From SHZI01 sp040080965 (GTDB lineage Bacteria; Pseudomonadota; Gammaproteobacteria; Steroidobacterales; GCA-2729495): a stretch of DNA of 64,000 bases. The position numbers and the translations under genes are program-made. A model generated the notes under the pieces. The model saw only the letters and a list, made by a program, of their open reading frames with translations. It made no database searches and was not told the origin of the DNA. Every line of letters begins with the position of its first letter. The first letter of the stretch is position 1. The DNA is taken from contig JBEBHH010000002.1 of the NCBI GenBank assembly GCA_040080965.1, forward strand, positions 124,001-188,000, written 5' to 3'. This document shows positions 8,573 through 17,503 of the stretch, in pieces.

Positions 8573-9663
8573 GCTCCGAAGAACGACGCGAGAACGGGCC
8601 GGAAACGGTCCATGTCCACGAGGAAGGAATCGTGCCCCTGGATCGACGGCAGCTCCAGAAGGTGTACGTCGCGCCCCAGTGAATCGAGCCCGGAGGCGAT
8701 CTCGCGCTGCTGGGCGATGGGAAACAGGATGTCCGTTTCGACCCCCACGACCAGCACCCGCTCGGCCCGCACCTTCGAGAACCCCGCCGATACGGACCCA
8801 CCGTGGTCAGCGACGTCGAAAAGGTCACTGGCGCGGGAGAGGTACAGGTAGCAGTTGGCGTCGAACTGGCCGATGAATTTCTGTGCGTGGGACTCGAGGT
8901 AGGCTTCCACCTCGAAGTCCACGGAGAAGGCATTCCCCGTCTGTCGCTCACCGGCCACGCGTTCACGGCCGAAGCGCTGCTCCCATTCCCGCGCCGACCG
9001 GTAGGTCATCATGCCGAGCTTGCGCGCCAGGCGCATGCCGGTGATGGGACCAGCGCCGGGCGCATAGTTGCCCTCTTCCCAGGCCGGATCGCGCCGGATC
9101 ATCTCCCGCTGCAGGGAGCGGATAGCTATCGAGAACGGCAATGCCCGTGCCGCCGTGGAGATGAGGACGATATTGCGCGAGATCGCGGGGTTCAGGATTG
9201 CAAAGGCGAGCGACGTCATGCCGCCCATGGAGGGGCCGACGACGGTGTGCAGCTGCCCGATGCCCAGATGCTCCACCACGGCCTTGCCGGCGGTGGCCAC
9301 GTCCTCCAGGCTGAGCACGGGAAACGACGTGCGATAGGGCTTGCCCGTGGCTGGATCCGGCGAAGCGGGACCCGTGGACCCGAAGCAGCTGCCCAGCGAA
9401 TTGATGCAGATGACGAAGAAGCGGCGGGTGTCGATGGGCCGAGCCGGACCCACGATCTCCTCCCACCAGCCGGGCGACGGATCTGCCGCCGAGGACGTGG
9501 CATGGGCGGACGGCGACATCCCGGTGAAGATGACAATCGCGTTGTCCCGGGCCGCGTTCAGCCGGCCCCAGCTCTCGTACGCGATGACCGGCCGGTCGAG
9601 GTGCCCGCCCCGGAACATGTCGAACCGTCCGGGGAACTGGAAGTACTGCCGGGCTGACGTCAT
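8569..9663 (-). CDS. MetX-family O-acyltransferase (homoserine or serine O-acyltransferase)
   Basis: A 364-residue alpha/beta hydrolase-fold acyltransferase that activates the hydroxyl of homoserine (methionine pathway) or serine (cysteine pathway) with acetyl- or succinyl-CoA. Visible: the oxyanion region GMSPSAHA; NSLGSCFGSTGPASPDP; the nucleophile elbow VVGPSMGGMTSLAFAI; the acid region VVGVETDILFPIAQQ; and the His in IQGHDSFLVD. The elbow reads GPSMGGM rather than the usual GGSMGGM of homoserine acyltransferases, and no metW lies beside it. A serine O-succinyltransferase role is therefore as likely as methionine synthesis. The stop codon is supplied by a REP element. Confidence 0.85.
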   Translation of the reverse strand: MTSARQYFQFPGRFDMFRGGHLDRPVIAYESWGRLNAARDNAIVIFTGMSPSAHATSSAADPSPGWWEEIVGPARPIDTRRFFVICINSLGSCFGSTGPASPDPATGKPYRTSFPVLSLEDVATAGKAVVEHLGIGQLHTVVGPSMGGMTSLAFAILNPAISRNIVLISTAARALPFSIAIRSLQREMIRRDPAWEEGNYAPGAGPITGMRLARKLGMMTYRSAREWEQRFGRERVAGERQTGNAFSVDFEVEAYLESHAQKFIGQFDANCYLYLSRASDLFDVADHGGSVSAGFSKVRAERVLVVGVETDILFPIAQQREIASGLDSLGRDVHLLELPSIQGHDSFLVDMDRFRPVLASFFGA

Positions 9664-9737
9664 GGGCCGGAATTATGCCGCCAGAGCGCCGGGGGCGGCG
9701 CGGCCCGCGGTCCACCGATTGGTTATATGGATATGGT

Positions 9738-11183
9738 CTAGTTGCGCTTCTTGCCGAGGGTGCGGACCCGCTCGCGCCGCTTCACCTGGCGGGGCGTGAG
9801 CTTGTTGCGCCGGCCGGCGAACGGGTTCTTGCCGGCCCGCAACTCGATCCGGATCGGCGTCCCGCGCAGGCGGAACACCTTGCGAAAGCAGCCCACCAGG
9901 TACCGGCGATAGCTCTCGGGGAGCGCCGCCGTCTGGTTGCCGTGAATGATGATCAGCGGCGGACGCCGGCCTCCCTGGTGCGCGTACGTGAGCTTGATGC
10001 GGCTCCGGTGGGCAACGGGCGTGGGATAGGCCTGGATGGCGTCCTTCAGCACGCGGTTGAGATCCGGCGTGGGAAGGTCCCGCACGGCCGCTTCCGCCGC
10101 CCGCCGGCCGCTGTCGAGGAGGTCGTAGATCGCCGTGCCGTGCAGGGCAGAGATGTAGTAGACGTCGGCGAAGTCCAGGAACGGCAGCTTGCGGTCCAGG
10201 TCGCTCTTCACCTTCTCGCGCTGGTCCGTCGGCAGGCGATCCCACTTGTTGATACCGATGGCGAGGGCCCTGCCACGCTCGAGGACGAGCCCGATCAGCG
10301 AAACGTCCTGGTCCGTGACGCTCGAGCGCGCGTCCAGGAGCAGGAGGACTGCGTCCGCCTCCTCCAGCGCCTGGAGGGATTTCACGATACTGAAGCGCTC
10401 GACCATCTCGTCCACGCGAGCCTTGCGGCGGATACCAGCGGTGTCCACCAGCACGAAGTTGCGCCCCTCGTGGCTGAACGGCACCTGGATGCTGTCACGG
10501 GTGGTGCCGGCCTGGTCCGAGGTCAGCAGCCGCTCCTCGCCCAGGTAGCGATTGATGAGCGTGGACTTGCCCACGTTGGGACGGCCGATGACGGCGATGC
10601 GGGTGCCTGGTGGCGCGGGACCATCCTGCGCAGTGGCGTCGGCGCCCGCATCGGCCGCCGGCACAGCTGCCATGTCCGGAACGGGGAGCTCGGCCAGGAT
10701 CCGGGTGCCGAGCAGCGCCAGGCGGTCGCCCTGGAGGGCGGAAATGGCCACGGGCTCGCCAATGCCCAGCTCGTAGAAGGCGGCGCCGAGCTGCAGCGGC
10801 TCCCGGCCCTCCGACTTGTTGATCGCCAGCACGGCCCGCTTCCCCGCCTTGCGGATCCGGGCGACGATGGCGTGGTCGTCGGGGAGCGGGCCCTCTGCGG
10901 CGTCCACCACCAGCACGACCACGTCCGCCTCCGCGACGGCGTAGGCGATCTGGCGCTCGATGAGTTCCCGCAGCGCCCGGTCGCCGGCGGTCGCCCCGGT
11001 CATCAGTCCGCCGGTGTCTATGACGATGGACAGGCGCCCCGCGAGCGTCGCGTAGCCGTAGAGCCGGTCGCGGGTGAGGCCGGGAAAGTCCGCGACCAGC
11101 GCGTCGCGGGTGCCGGTCAGCGCGTTGAAGAGCGTGGACTTGCCGACGTTCGGGCGGCCGACCAGTGCGAATACCGGCAGCAC
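9738..11183 (-). CDS. der: Ribosome biogenesis GTPase Der (EngA)
   Basis: An essential double GTPase for assembly of the 50S ribosomal subunit; 481 residues. The first G domain starts FALVGRPNVGKSTLFNALTG, with DTGG as switch II and NKSE as G4. The second begins IAVIGRPNVGKSTLINRYLG, with DTAGIRRK and NKWD. The C-terminal KH-like domain ends in a very basic tail (RQVKRRERVRTLGKK). The linker between the G domains is Ala/Pro-rich. It is the last gene of the rodZ-hisS-yfgM-bamB-der series and starts 12 bp after the bamB stop. Confidence 0.97.
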   Translation of the reverse strand: MLPVFALVGRPNVGKSTLFNALTGTRDALVADFPGLTRDRLYGYATLAGRLSIVIDTGGLMTGATAGDRALRELIERQIAYAVAEADVVVLVVDAAEGPLPDDHAIVARIRKAGKRAVLAINKSEGREPLQLGAAFYELGIGEPVAISALQGDRLALLGTRILAELPVPDMAAVPAADAGADATAQDGPAPPGTRIAVIGRPNVGKSTLINRYLGEERLLTSDQAGTTRDSIQVPFSHEGRNFVLVDTAGIRRKARVDEMVERFSIVKSLQALEEADAVLLLLDARSSVTDQDVSLIGLVLERGRALAIGINKWDRLPTDQREKVKSDLDRKLPFLDFADVYYISALHGTAIYDLLDSGRRAAEAAVRDLPTPDLNRVLKDAIQAYPTPVAHRSRIKLTYAHQGGRRPPLIIIHGNQTAALPESYRRYLVGCFRKVFRLRGTPIRIELRAGKNPFAGRRNKLTPRQVKRRERVRTLGKKRN

Positions 11184-11195
11184 GTCAGCGCGCCG

Positions 11196-12407
11196 CTATT
11201 TCTTTATCTGCCGGAAGGCAGCCAGGTCTCCGCCGTCGGTCTGCACGTAGACCATGTCGTTCACCGCCAGCGGCGGCGAGGTGACCCTGTCGCGGCCGGC
11301 GCGCACGCGGGCCTGGAGTGCGCCGGAGGCGGCTTCGAAGAAGTGGACGTAGCCTTCGTAGTCGCCTACCACGACCGAGTTCTGCCACGCGGTGGGGCCG
11401 GAGATGTCCCGGTTCTTCAGCAGCTCGTGCTTCCACACCTCGGCGCCGGAGACGCGCGACAGCGCCACGAGTTCACTGGCGGCGCCGGAGACATAGACAT
11501 TCTCCAGGTCCACCGCGAGCCCCTCGTAGCTGCGGGCGTCCTGGGTCCACAGGGACTGCCCGGACTCGGCGGCCACGGCCGTCAGCTGGCCGCGGTAGCC
11601 AACGACGTAGAGGTCCTCACCGATCGTCCGCACGGTAGCGTTGATGTCTGACAACCGGTCGATTTCGTTTCGCCCGGCCGGCGGATCCAGCATCACGTCC
11701 CAGCCCGGGGACCCATCAGCAAGCGCGTAGGACGCCAGCTTGCCGTTGTCGAAGCCGCAAATGACGACGTCCTTCACCACCACGGGTGCTCCGGTGCCGC
11801 GCACGGAGAGCCGGGGCATCACCTGCTGCACGAACCAGCGCTGCCGGCCGTCGGTGATATCGAGGGCCGTAAGCTTGCCATCGACGGTGCGCACCAGCGC
11901 GAGGCCGCCAGCGATGGCGGGGGCTGCGAGCACTTCGCTGGTCACGTTCGCCCGCCACTTCTGCGTACCATCGGCGGCGTTGAGCGCAATCACTTCGCCG
12001 TTGCTCGAGCCGAGGACCACAACCTCACCGTCGGTGGCGGGGCCGCCCGACAACTGGAGCTTGGTCTTGGCGCGCCACAGGCGCTTGCCCTTGACGGCGT
12101 CAAAGGCGGACACCTTGCCGTCGTGGGCGGCGGCGAAGACGCGGGCTCCGTCGGACGCAGGCTGGAGGGCCAGGCGCAGGAATTCGCTGTCGTCACCAAG
12201 CCCTGCCGACCAGGCCTTCTTGATCCGGATCGTCGCCTTGAAGTCGGTGAGGTCAGCCGGCGGATCGACATCGTCGTCGCCCCCGAAGAGGCTGCAGCCG
12301 GCATTCGGTAGCGCGAGCGCGGCGAGCAGCACGGCAAGGCCCGTCGCCCGGGCAACCGGGAACCGGACCCGCCGGGACCCTGCTGGCGCCATCGCCGCGT
12401 GCATCAC
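11196..12407 (-). CDS. bamB: Outer membrane protein assembly factor BamB
   Basis: A 403-residue lipoprotein of the BAM complex, which folds beta-barrel proteins into the outer membrane. A lipobox ALPNAGC places the lipidated Cys near residue 38, followed by acidic DDDVDPPADL. The body is a beta-propeller of PQQ/WD-like repeats such as VSAFDAVKGKRLWRAKT, VIALNAADGTQKWRANV and LTAVAAESGQSLWTQDA. The start overlaps the yfgM stop by 4 bp (ATGA), as expected of this conserved operon. Confidence 0.95.
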   Translation of the reverse strand: MMHAAMAPAGSRRVRFPVARATGLAVLLAALALPNAGCSLFGGDDDVDPPADLTDFKATIRIKKAWSAGLGDDSEFLRLALQPASDGARVFAAAHDGKVSAFDAVKGKRLWRAKTKLQLSGGPATDGEVVVLGSSNGEVIALNAADGTQKWRANVTSEVLAAPAIAGGLALVRTVDGKLTALDITDGRQRWFVQQVMPRLSVRGTGAPVVVKDVVICGFDNGKLASYALADGSPGWDVMLDPPAGRNEIDRLSDINATVRTIGEDLYVVGYRGQLTAVAAESGQSLWTQDARSYEGLAVDLENVYVSGAASELVALSRVSGAEVWKHELLKNRDISGPTAWQNSVVVGDYEGYVHFFEAASGALQARVRAGRDRVTSPPLAVNDMVYVQTDGGDLAAFRQIKK

Positions 12408-13129
12408 GGGGCCGGTGCGGTCGGTGCGGCCGGCGCGGCTGGAGCAGGCCCGGTGGCCGCTGGCGCCAGGGGCTTCACCGCCGCCAGTGCCGCGCTGGGC
12501 CCGCCAATGTCGTCGAGCTTGGCCTGTACGTAGGTCTTGTCGATGACCGTGGTGGCGGCCTCCCCGTTCAGGGCCTGTTCGTACTCGCTGCGGGCCTCGG
12601 GAATCTTGCCCATGGCGAAATACACGTCGCCGCGGACGTCGTGGAACGCTGGCGCGAACGCCCGGGAGCCGGGATCGACGAGAACCTTCAGTGCCTCGTC
12701 ATACTTTTCCTGGAAAACCAGCACCCGTGCCAGGCGCAGGCGGCCGATGTTGCGGAACTCCTCGGTGGTTGCCGAACTGACGACCTGCCGCAGGGCCTCG
12801 GCTGCCTTGTCGGCATTGCCCTGGTCCAGGTACAGGCGGGCCATGGCCAGATGGCCCTGGTCAGCGTAGGGAGACGAGCCAAAGTCAGCAGTGAGCGTCG
12901 CCATGCCCGCCTCGGCCTGCTCGACCTGGTTGGCCCGGACGGCCTGCAGGAAAGTTTCGTAGAACGCGGACGCCTCTTCCGCCCTGCGCTCCTGGTAGCG
13001 GTTCCACTGGTTCCAGCCAAACAGGGCGCCAAGGCCCAGGACCACACCGGCAGCCAGGAAGGCGCCGTTCTGCCGTAGCCAGCCCTTGACCTGTTCGGCC
13101 TGTTGTTGATCTGTCAGTAAATCATCCAC
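12404..13129 (-). CDS. yfgM: YfgM-like SecYEG ancillary / TPR membrane protein
   Basis: A 241-residue inner-membrane protein. It has a short cytosolic N-terminus (MDDLLTDQQQAEQVKGWLRQ), one transmembrane helix at about residues 25-42 and a periplasmic TPR-type domain (residues 50-205). It ends in an Ala/Pro-rich tail (APAAPAAPTAPAP) that is longer than in E. coli. In E. coli YfgM links SecYEG to periplasmic chaperones. It lies between hisS and bamB, its usual place. Confidence 0.9.
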   Translation of the reverse strand: MDDLLTDQQQAEQVKGWLRQNGAFLAAGVVLGLGALFGWNQWNRYQERRAEEASAFYETFLQAVRANQVEQAEAGMATLTADFGSSPYADQGHLAMARLYLDQGNADKAAEALRQVVSSATTEEFRNIGRLRLARVLVFQEKYDEALKVLVDPGSRAFAPAFHDVRGDVYFAMGKIPEARSEYEQALNGEAATTVIDKTYVQAKLDDIGGPSAALAAVKPLAPAATGPAPAAPAAPTAPAP

Positions 13130-13162
13130 GACGTCATTCCCGCCTGCGTTTCTGTTTGGACA

Positions 13163-14458
13163 TCAGGCCAACGGGCCTGCCCGGTAAGCCTCGAGATGCG
13201 GCCGGATGGCCTGGGCCAGGTCCGCCACGGCGATCTTCTGCTGTTCGACCTCGGCCCGCAGTGGCTTGACCACCGCCGTGCCGCTGGCGACTTCGTCTTC
13301 CCCGAGGATCACGGCGACCGCCGCGCCGCTCCGGTCGGCACGCTTCATCTGCGCCTTGAACCCGCCCCCGCCACAGTTGGTCTCCACGCGGACCGCCGGG
13401 GTGGCGTTGCGGAGGCTCTCGGCGACCCGGAAGGCCAGCCGGGTGGCGCCGTCGCCGACCGCGACCACGTAGACATCCGGAGTCCGGTGGGGCGCCGGCA
13501 CACCCGCCAGCGAGTACAGCTCCACCAGCCGTTCGAGGCCGATGGCAAAGCCGATCGCTGGCGTCGATTCGCCCCCCAGGTGGGAAACCAGGCCATCATA
13601 CCTGCCGCCGGCACAGATCGCGCCCTGGCTGCCCAGGCGGTCGGTGACCCATTCGAAGACGGTCCTGCCGTAATAATCCAGTCCCCTCACCAGGCGCGGA
13701 TTGACGACGTAGGCCACACCCGCGTCGTCCAGCAAGGCGCGAAGCTCGGCGAAGTGAGCTTCCGACGCTCCGTCCAGGTACTGGGTGAGCTGTGGCGCCC
13801 CGGCGATCAGCGCCTGGAGGTCCGGGTTCTTGCTGTCGAGGATGCGCAGCGGATTGCGGTCGAGCCGGCGCCGGCTGTCGTCGTCGAGCTGGTCGAAGCT
13901 CTGGCGGAAGTAGGCGGCGAGATCCGCGCGATACATCTGGCGCGACTCGGCGGTCCCGAGCGTATTGATCTGCAGGCTCACGTGCTCGATGCCAAGCAGG
14001 CGCCAGAGGCGCGCCAGCAGTATGAGCAGTTCCGCATCGACGTCCGGCCCGGAAAAACCGAGGGCCTCCACGTCGAACTGGTGGAACTGCCTGTACCGCC
14101 CCTTCTGGGGCTTCTCGTAGCGGAACATCGGGCCGGTGGAGAAGAACTTCTGGCGCTGGTTGCGCAGCAGTCCGTGCTCCATACAGGCCCGCACGATGCC
14201 CGCCGTGGCCTCGGGCCGCAGCGTGATCGACATCGCGTTGCGGTCCTCGAAGGTGTACATCTCCTTCTCGACGATGTCCGTGACCTCACCGATGGAGCGC
14301 TTGAAAAGCTCCGTCCGCTCGACGATGGGCACGCGGATTTCCTGGTAGCCGTAGTCGAGCAGCAGGCCGCGGATGGTGGCCTCCACGTGCTGCCAGGTGG
14401 CGCTCGCCGGCGGCAGGATGTCCTCCATCCCGCGGATGGCCTGCAATTGCTCGCTCAT
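13163..14458 (-). CDS. hisS: Histidyl-tRNA synthetase
   Basis: A class II aminoacyl-tRNA synthetase of 431 residues that charges tRNA-His in the cytosol. It starts MSEQLQAIRGMEDILPP. Motif 2 is FSTGPMFRYEKPQKGRYRQF, the histidine-specific loop is RGLDYYGRTVFEW, motif 3 is GFAIGLERL, and an anticodon-binding domain follows. The ATG overlaps the rodZ stop by 4 bp. In relatives ispG sits between rodZ and hisS; here it is absent. Confidence 0.97.
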   Translation of the reverse strand: MSEQLQAIRGMEDILPPASATWQHVEATIRGLLLDYGYQEIRVPIVERTELFKRSIGEVTDIVEKEMYTFEDRNAMSITLRPEATAGIVRACMEHGLLRNQRQKFFSTGPMFRYEKPQKGRYRQFHQFDVEALGFSGPDVDAELLILLARLWRLLGIEHVSLQINTLGTAESRQMYRADLAAYFRQSFDQLDDDSRRRLDRNPLRILDSKNPDLQALIAGAPQLTQYLDGASEAHFAELRALLDDAGVAYVVNPRLVRGLDYYGRTVFEWVTDRLGSQGAICAGGRYDGLVSHLGGESTPAIGFAIGLERLVELYSLAGVPAPHRTPDVYVVAVGDGATRLAFRVAESLRNATPAVRVETNCGGGGFKAQMKRADRSGAAVAVILGEDEVASGTAVVKPLRAEVEQQKIAVADLAQAIRPHLEAYRAGPLA

Positions 14459-15075
14459 TCGAAGGTGCCGGTCGATGCCGGCGCCGGCGGTGCTGCCGTG
14501 ATCTCTGGCGCCGGCTCCTGGCTGGCAACGGCAGGCGGAACAGCAGGAGCAGCGGGGGCTGCGGCGTCGGGGGGCGGCGCAGCCTCGGGCAGGGGCATCG
14601 GCAGTTCCTGCATGGCTGGCGCCGGTGCCGTGGCTGGCACAGGCTCGAAAGCTGGCGCCTCGCCCGTGGGTGAAGGGCCGTTGCCCGAACTCAGACCATA
14701 CATCACCAGCATGGCCAGGAGGGCGAAGCCGACCGCCGCGGCGAGCGCGAGGGGTCCCGGGGTCGTCGTCAGCGGCTTTTCCAGCTCGCGGGTGACCTTG
14801 GGTGGCGCATCCGCGTTCGGGTCGGCAGCGCGATACGCCGCCAGGACCGCCTCTTCGGACAAGCCGAGCAGCCTGGCGTAAGCCTTCAGGTGACCGCGCA
14901 CGAACACGGCGGCGCCCAGCGCCTCGAAGTGCTCGTCCTCGAGGGCCCGGAGCACCGGCGCCTCCAGCCGCAGCGTGAAGGCGGCCTGCTCCAGCGTCAG
15001 CGCGCGGGCCTTGCGGGCCGACCGCAATCGTTCGCCGAGCCCCAGAGCCGTGTCGTTCTTGCCATCCGCCATCAT
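14455..15075 (-). CDS. rodZ: RodZ-like cytoskeletal membrane protein (short form)
   Basis: A 206-residue protein. Residues about 12-75 form the Xre-type helix-turn-helix domain (LGERLRSARKARALTLEQAA, then FVRGHLKAYARLLGL), which in RodZ contacts MreB. One transmembrane helix is at about 108-127. The remaining ~75 residues are a Pro/Ala-rich low-complexity tail. The periplasmic C-terminal domain normal for RodZ (E. coli is 337 residues) is missing, and I see no sequence resembling it before hisS. A double ATG makes the start uncertain by one codon. Confidence 0.85.
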   Translation of the reverse strand: MMADGKNDTALGLGERLRSARKARALTLEQAAFTLRLEAPVLRALEDEHFEALGAAVFVRGHLKAYARLLGLSEEAVLAAYRAADPNADAPPKVTRELEKPLTTTPGPLALAAAVGFALLAMLVMYGLSSGNGPSPTGEAPAFEPVPATAPAPAMQELPMPLPEAAPPPDAAAPAAPAVPPAVASQEPAPEITAAPPAPASTGTFE

Positions 15076-15095
15076 GATTTCCGGAGCGTCCCGGC

Positions 15096-15893
15096 TCAGC
15101 CCCTGGACCGGGACTGATTGAGAAGTAGGCGCGTTTCGCTGGATTCAGGGAAATTCCTGCGCAGCTGGTCGCCGTAGCGTCCGGCGGCAACAGGGTCATT
15201 GAGCGATTGCTCGATGCGCACGCCGAGCCACAGGGCGGCGGGCGTGGGCTTGCCTGCTGCCAGGTAGCGCTCGATGAAGCCGCGCGCCTGCAACGCATTG
15301 CCCCGCTCGAGCGAGACGTCGGCCAGCTGGTAGAGGGCGTCGGGGAACTTCGGGTCCTGGGCAAGCGCGCCGCGCAGGTAGGTCTCGGAGCGTGCCAGGT
15401 CCACCTGCTTCGCGCAGGTGCCCGCGTTCGTGTAGAGCATCGTGCGATTGGCGCTCTTCACGGAGAGCGGAATGGCGATGGCCCTGTCGAACAGCTTCAG
15501 CGCGTCCCTGGGCTTCTGCTTCCGGGAGCAGGTGAAGACCGCGAGGGCGTTCAGGTTGTCGGGGTCGGAAGCGTCCAGGTCCACGGCGCGCCGGTAGTGC
15601 TGCTCTGCTCCGTCGGGGTCCTCGAGACGCTCGAAGACCACGCCGAGTGCGGCATGGGCCGTGGCGAGATTGGGATCCTGTTCCAGCGCCTTCTCGAGCT
15701 TGTCCCGCGCCGCCGGCAGGTTGCCCTGCCGCAGGTAACTGATGCCGAGCTGCATGTTGTAGTTGGCAGCATCCTCACTGGAGGTCGGCGTCGGCTCGGG
15801 TCGCGACGACGTCGTGATGCATCCCGCCAGTGACCAAAGCATCCCGGCCAGCGCGGCAAGCCGGAAGACCAGGCGGCGTCCGCGGGCACCCAT
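15096..15893 (-). CDS. pilF: Type IV pilus biogenesis TPR lipoprotein PilF/PilW
   Basis: A 265-residue outer-membrane lipoprotein (lipobox SLAGC, Cys near residue 25) with about six TPR repeats, for example GNLPAARDKLEKALEQDPNL and GAEQHYRRAVDLDASDPDNL. PilF pilots the secretin PilQ of type IV pili. The ATG at 15893 forms a TGATG junction with the rlmN stop. A GTG at 15905 is an alternative start. Confidence 0.93.
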   Translation of the reverse strand: MGARGRRLVFRLAALAGMLWSLAGCITTSSRPEPTPTSSEDAANYNMQLGISYLRQGNLPAARDKLEKALEQDPNLATAHAALGVVFERLEDPDGAEQHYRRAVDLDASDPDNLNALAVFTCSRKQKPRDALKLFDRAIAIPLSVKSANRTMLYTNAGTCAKQVDLARSETYLRGALAQDPKFPDALYQLADVSLERGNALQARGFIERYLAAGKPTPAALWLGVRIEQSLNDPVAAGRYGDQLRRNFPESSETRLLLNQSRSRG

Positions 15894-17038
15894 CAGGACT
15901 GCCACCGGACTTCGTGGACAGCACCGGTCTCGTGCAGCCTGTTGCCGAGCGGGACGCGCACCCGGTTGTTGACCTGTCCGGCGAGCTGGCCGCAGGCCGC
16001 GGCGATATCGTCGCCGCGGGTGCGCCGCGTGATCGTCATGATGCCGGCCTCGAGCAGCACCTGGCGGAAGCGGGCCAGGGCCTCCGGCGTCGACCGGCGA
16101 TAGTCGGTGCCGGGGAACGGATTGAAGGGAATGAGGTTGACCTTCGCGGGACGATTGACCAGCAGCCTGGCAAGCGCGCGCGCCTGGGCCTCCGAGTCAT
16201 TCACGCCGGAAAGCATGACGTACTCGAACGTGATGCCCACCGCGTTGGTGGCGGCCGCGTAGTCCCAGCACGCATCGAGCAGTTCCGCGATCGGGTGCCG
16301 CCTGTTGATCGGCACCAGCACGTTCCGCAGCTCGTCGTCGGGCGCGTGCAGCGACACGGCAAGGGCCGCGTTGGTCTCCTGCGAAAGCTTGCGGATCTGG
16401 GGCACGAGCCCGGACGTGCTCACGGTGACGCGCCGGCGGGAAAGCTGGAAGCCGAGGTCGTCGATAAGTACGGCGCAGGCCTGGACCAGCGCGCGGAAAT
16501 TGGCCAGCGGCTCTCCCATGCCCATGAACACCACGTTGGTGATCCGGGACCGGCCGGCCACGAGGCCGAGCTCCCGGTTGGCCAGCACCACCTGGCCGAC
16601 GATCTCGGCGGCGGTCAGGTTGCGATTGAAGCCCTGGCGGCCGGTGGCGCAGAAGGAGCAGTCAAGCGCGCAGCCGACCTGGGAGGACACACAGAGCGTG
16701 CCGCGGCCCTCCTCCGGGATGAACACGGTCTCGATCAGCTGGCGGGCGCCGACCGCAAGCCGCCACTTGGTGGTGCCGTCCGACGACTCCTGCACGGTGT
16801 CGATCACGGGCAGCGTGAAGTCGGCCCGCCGCTTCAGGGTCTCGCGCAGGTTGCCGGACAGGTCGGTCATCGCCGCGGGATCCAGGACGCCGCGGCCGTA
16901 CATCCAGCGCATCAACTGGCGCGCACGAAAGGGCTTCTCGCCCAGGTCCGCAAACAGCTGCTCCAGTTCCTGCCGCGGCAGGCCGATGGGCCGCAACTCG
17001 GGCGGCGCAACGTCCGTGGCGGGCAGGGTGTCGCTCAT
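15893..17038 (-). CDS. rlmN: Dual-specificity 23S rRNA/tRNA adenine C2-methyltransferase RlmN
   Basis: A radical-SAM enzyme of 381 residues that methylates A2503 of 23S rRNA and A37 of some tRNAs. The [4Fe-4S]-binding CX3CX2C motif is VGCALDCSFCATG. The SAM region follows (VVFMGMGEPLANF), and the methyl-carrier Cys is in the C-terminal GDDIAAACGQLAG. The ATG at 17038 (MSDTLPATD) begins 8 bp after the ndk stop. A longer in-frame start at 17080 would overlap ndk and add a nonconserved stretch. Confidence 0.96.
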   Translation of the reverse strand: MSDTLPATDVAPPELRPIGLPRQELEQLFADLGEKPFRARQLMRWMYGRGVLDPAAMTDLSGNLRETLKRRADFTLPVIDTVQESSDGTTKWRLAVGARQLIETVFIPEEGRGTLCVSSQVGCALDCSFCATGRQGFNRNLTAAEIVGQVVLANRELGLVAGRSRITNVVFMGMGEPLANFRALVQACAVLIDDLGFQLSRRRVTVSTSGLVPQIRKLSQETNAALAVSLHAPDDELRNVLVPINRRHPIAELLDACWDYAAATNAVGITFEYVMLSGVNDSEAQARALARLLVNRPAKVNLIPFNPFPGTDYRRSTPEALARFRQVLLEAGIMTITRRTRGDDIAAACGQLAGQVNNRVRVPLGNRLHETGAVHEVRWQS

Positions 17039-17045
17039 CGGGCCG

Positions 17046-17477
17046 CTACCGGGTACGCGGGCAGATGTCGGCCTGGGCAAAGAAGAAGGCGATCTCCTGC
17101 CGGGCGGTTTCCACGGCGTCGGAACCGTGCACCACGTTTTCCTCGATGCTCGCCGCGAGGTCGCGGCGGATCGTGCCCGGGTCGGCCTTCTTCGGATCGG
17201 TGGCGCCCATGATCTTGCGATGAGCCTCGACGGCGTTCTCGCCTTCCAGTACCTGCGCGATCACTGGGCCGGTGGTCATGTAGCTGACCAGGTCCTTGTA
17301 GAACGGGCGCTCGCGGTGCACGGCGTAGAAGGTCTCCGCCTGCGCCTTCGTGAGGTGCAGCATGCGGGCGGCGACGATGCGGAGGCCGGCCTGCTCGAAC
17401 CGGCGGTAGACGTCACCGATGAGGTTCTTCTGCACGCCGTCGGGCTTGATGATGGACAAGGTACGTTCGATAGCCAC
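17046..17477 (-). CDS. ndk: Nucleoside diphosphate kinase
   Basis: A 143-residue enzyme that interconverts nucleoside di- and triphosphates through a phospho-His. It starts at a GTG (17477) with CAGGAG five bases upstream, giving AIERTLSIIKPDGVQKNLIG. The active-site His lies in IEENVVHGSDAVETARQEI, and NAVEAHRKIMGATDP is also present. An upstream in-frame extension to 17534 is rejected because this start has the ribosome binding site and the family length. Confidence 0.97.
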   Translation of the reverse strand: MAIERTLSIIKPDGVQKNLIGDVYRRFEQAGLRIVAARMLHLTKAQAETFYAVHRERPFYKDLVSYMTTGPVIAQVLEGENAVEAHRKIMGATDPKKADPGTIRRDLAASIEENVVHGSDAVETARQEIAFFFAQADICPRTR

Positions 17478-17503
17478 AAAAACTCCTGAAAAAATACTCG
17501 GTG

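Noticed and set aside
9675..11651. Long plus-strand open frame of 658 codons opposite der and bamB
   Set aside because: Antisense shadow in high-GC DNA; composition biased to Arg, Gly, Ala, Val with no motif, while der and bamB are unambiguous.
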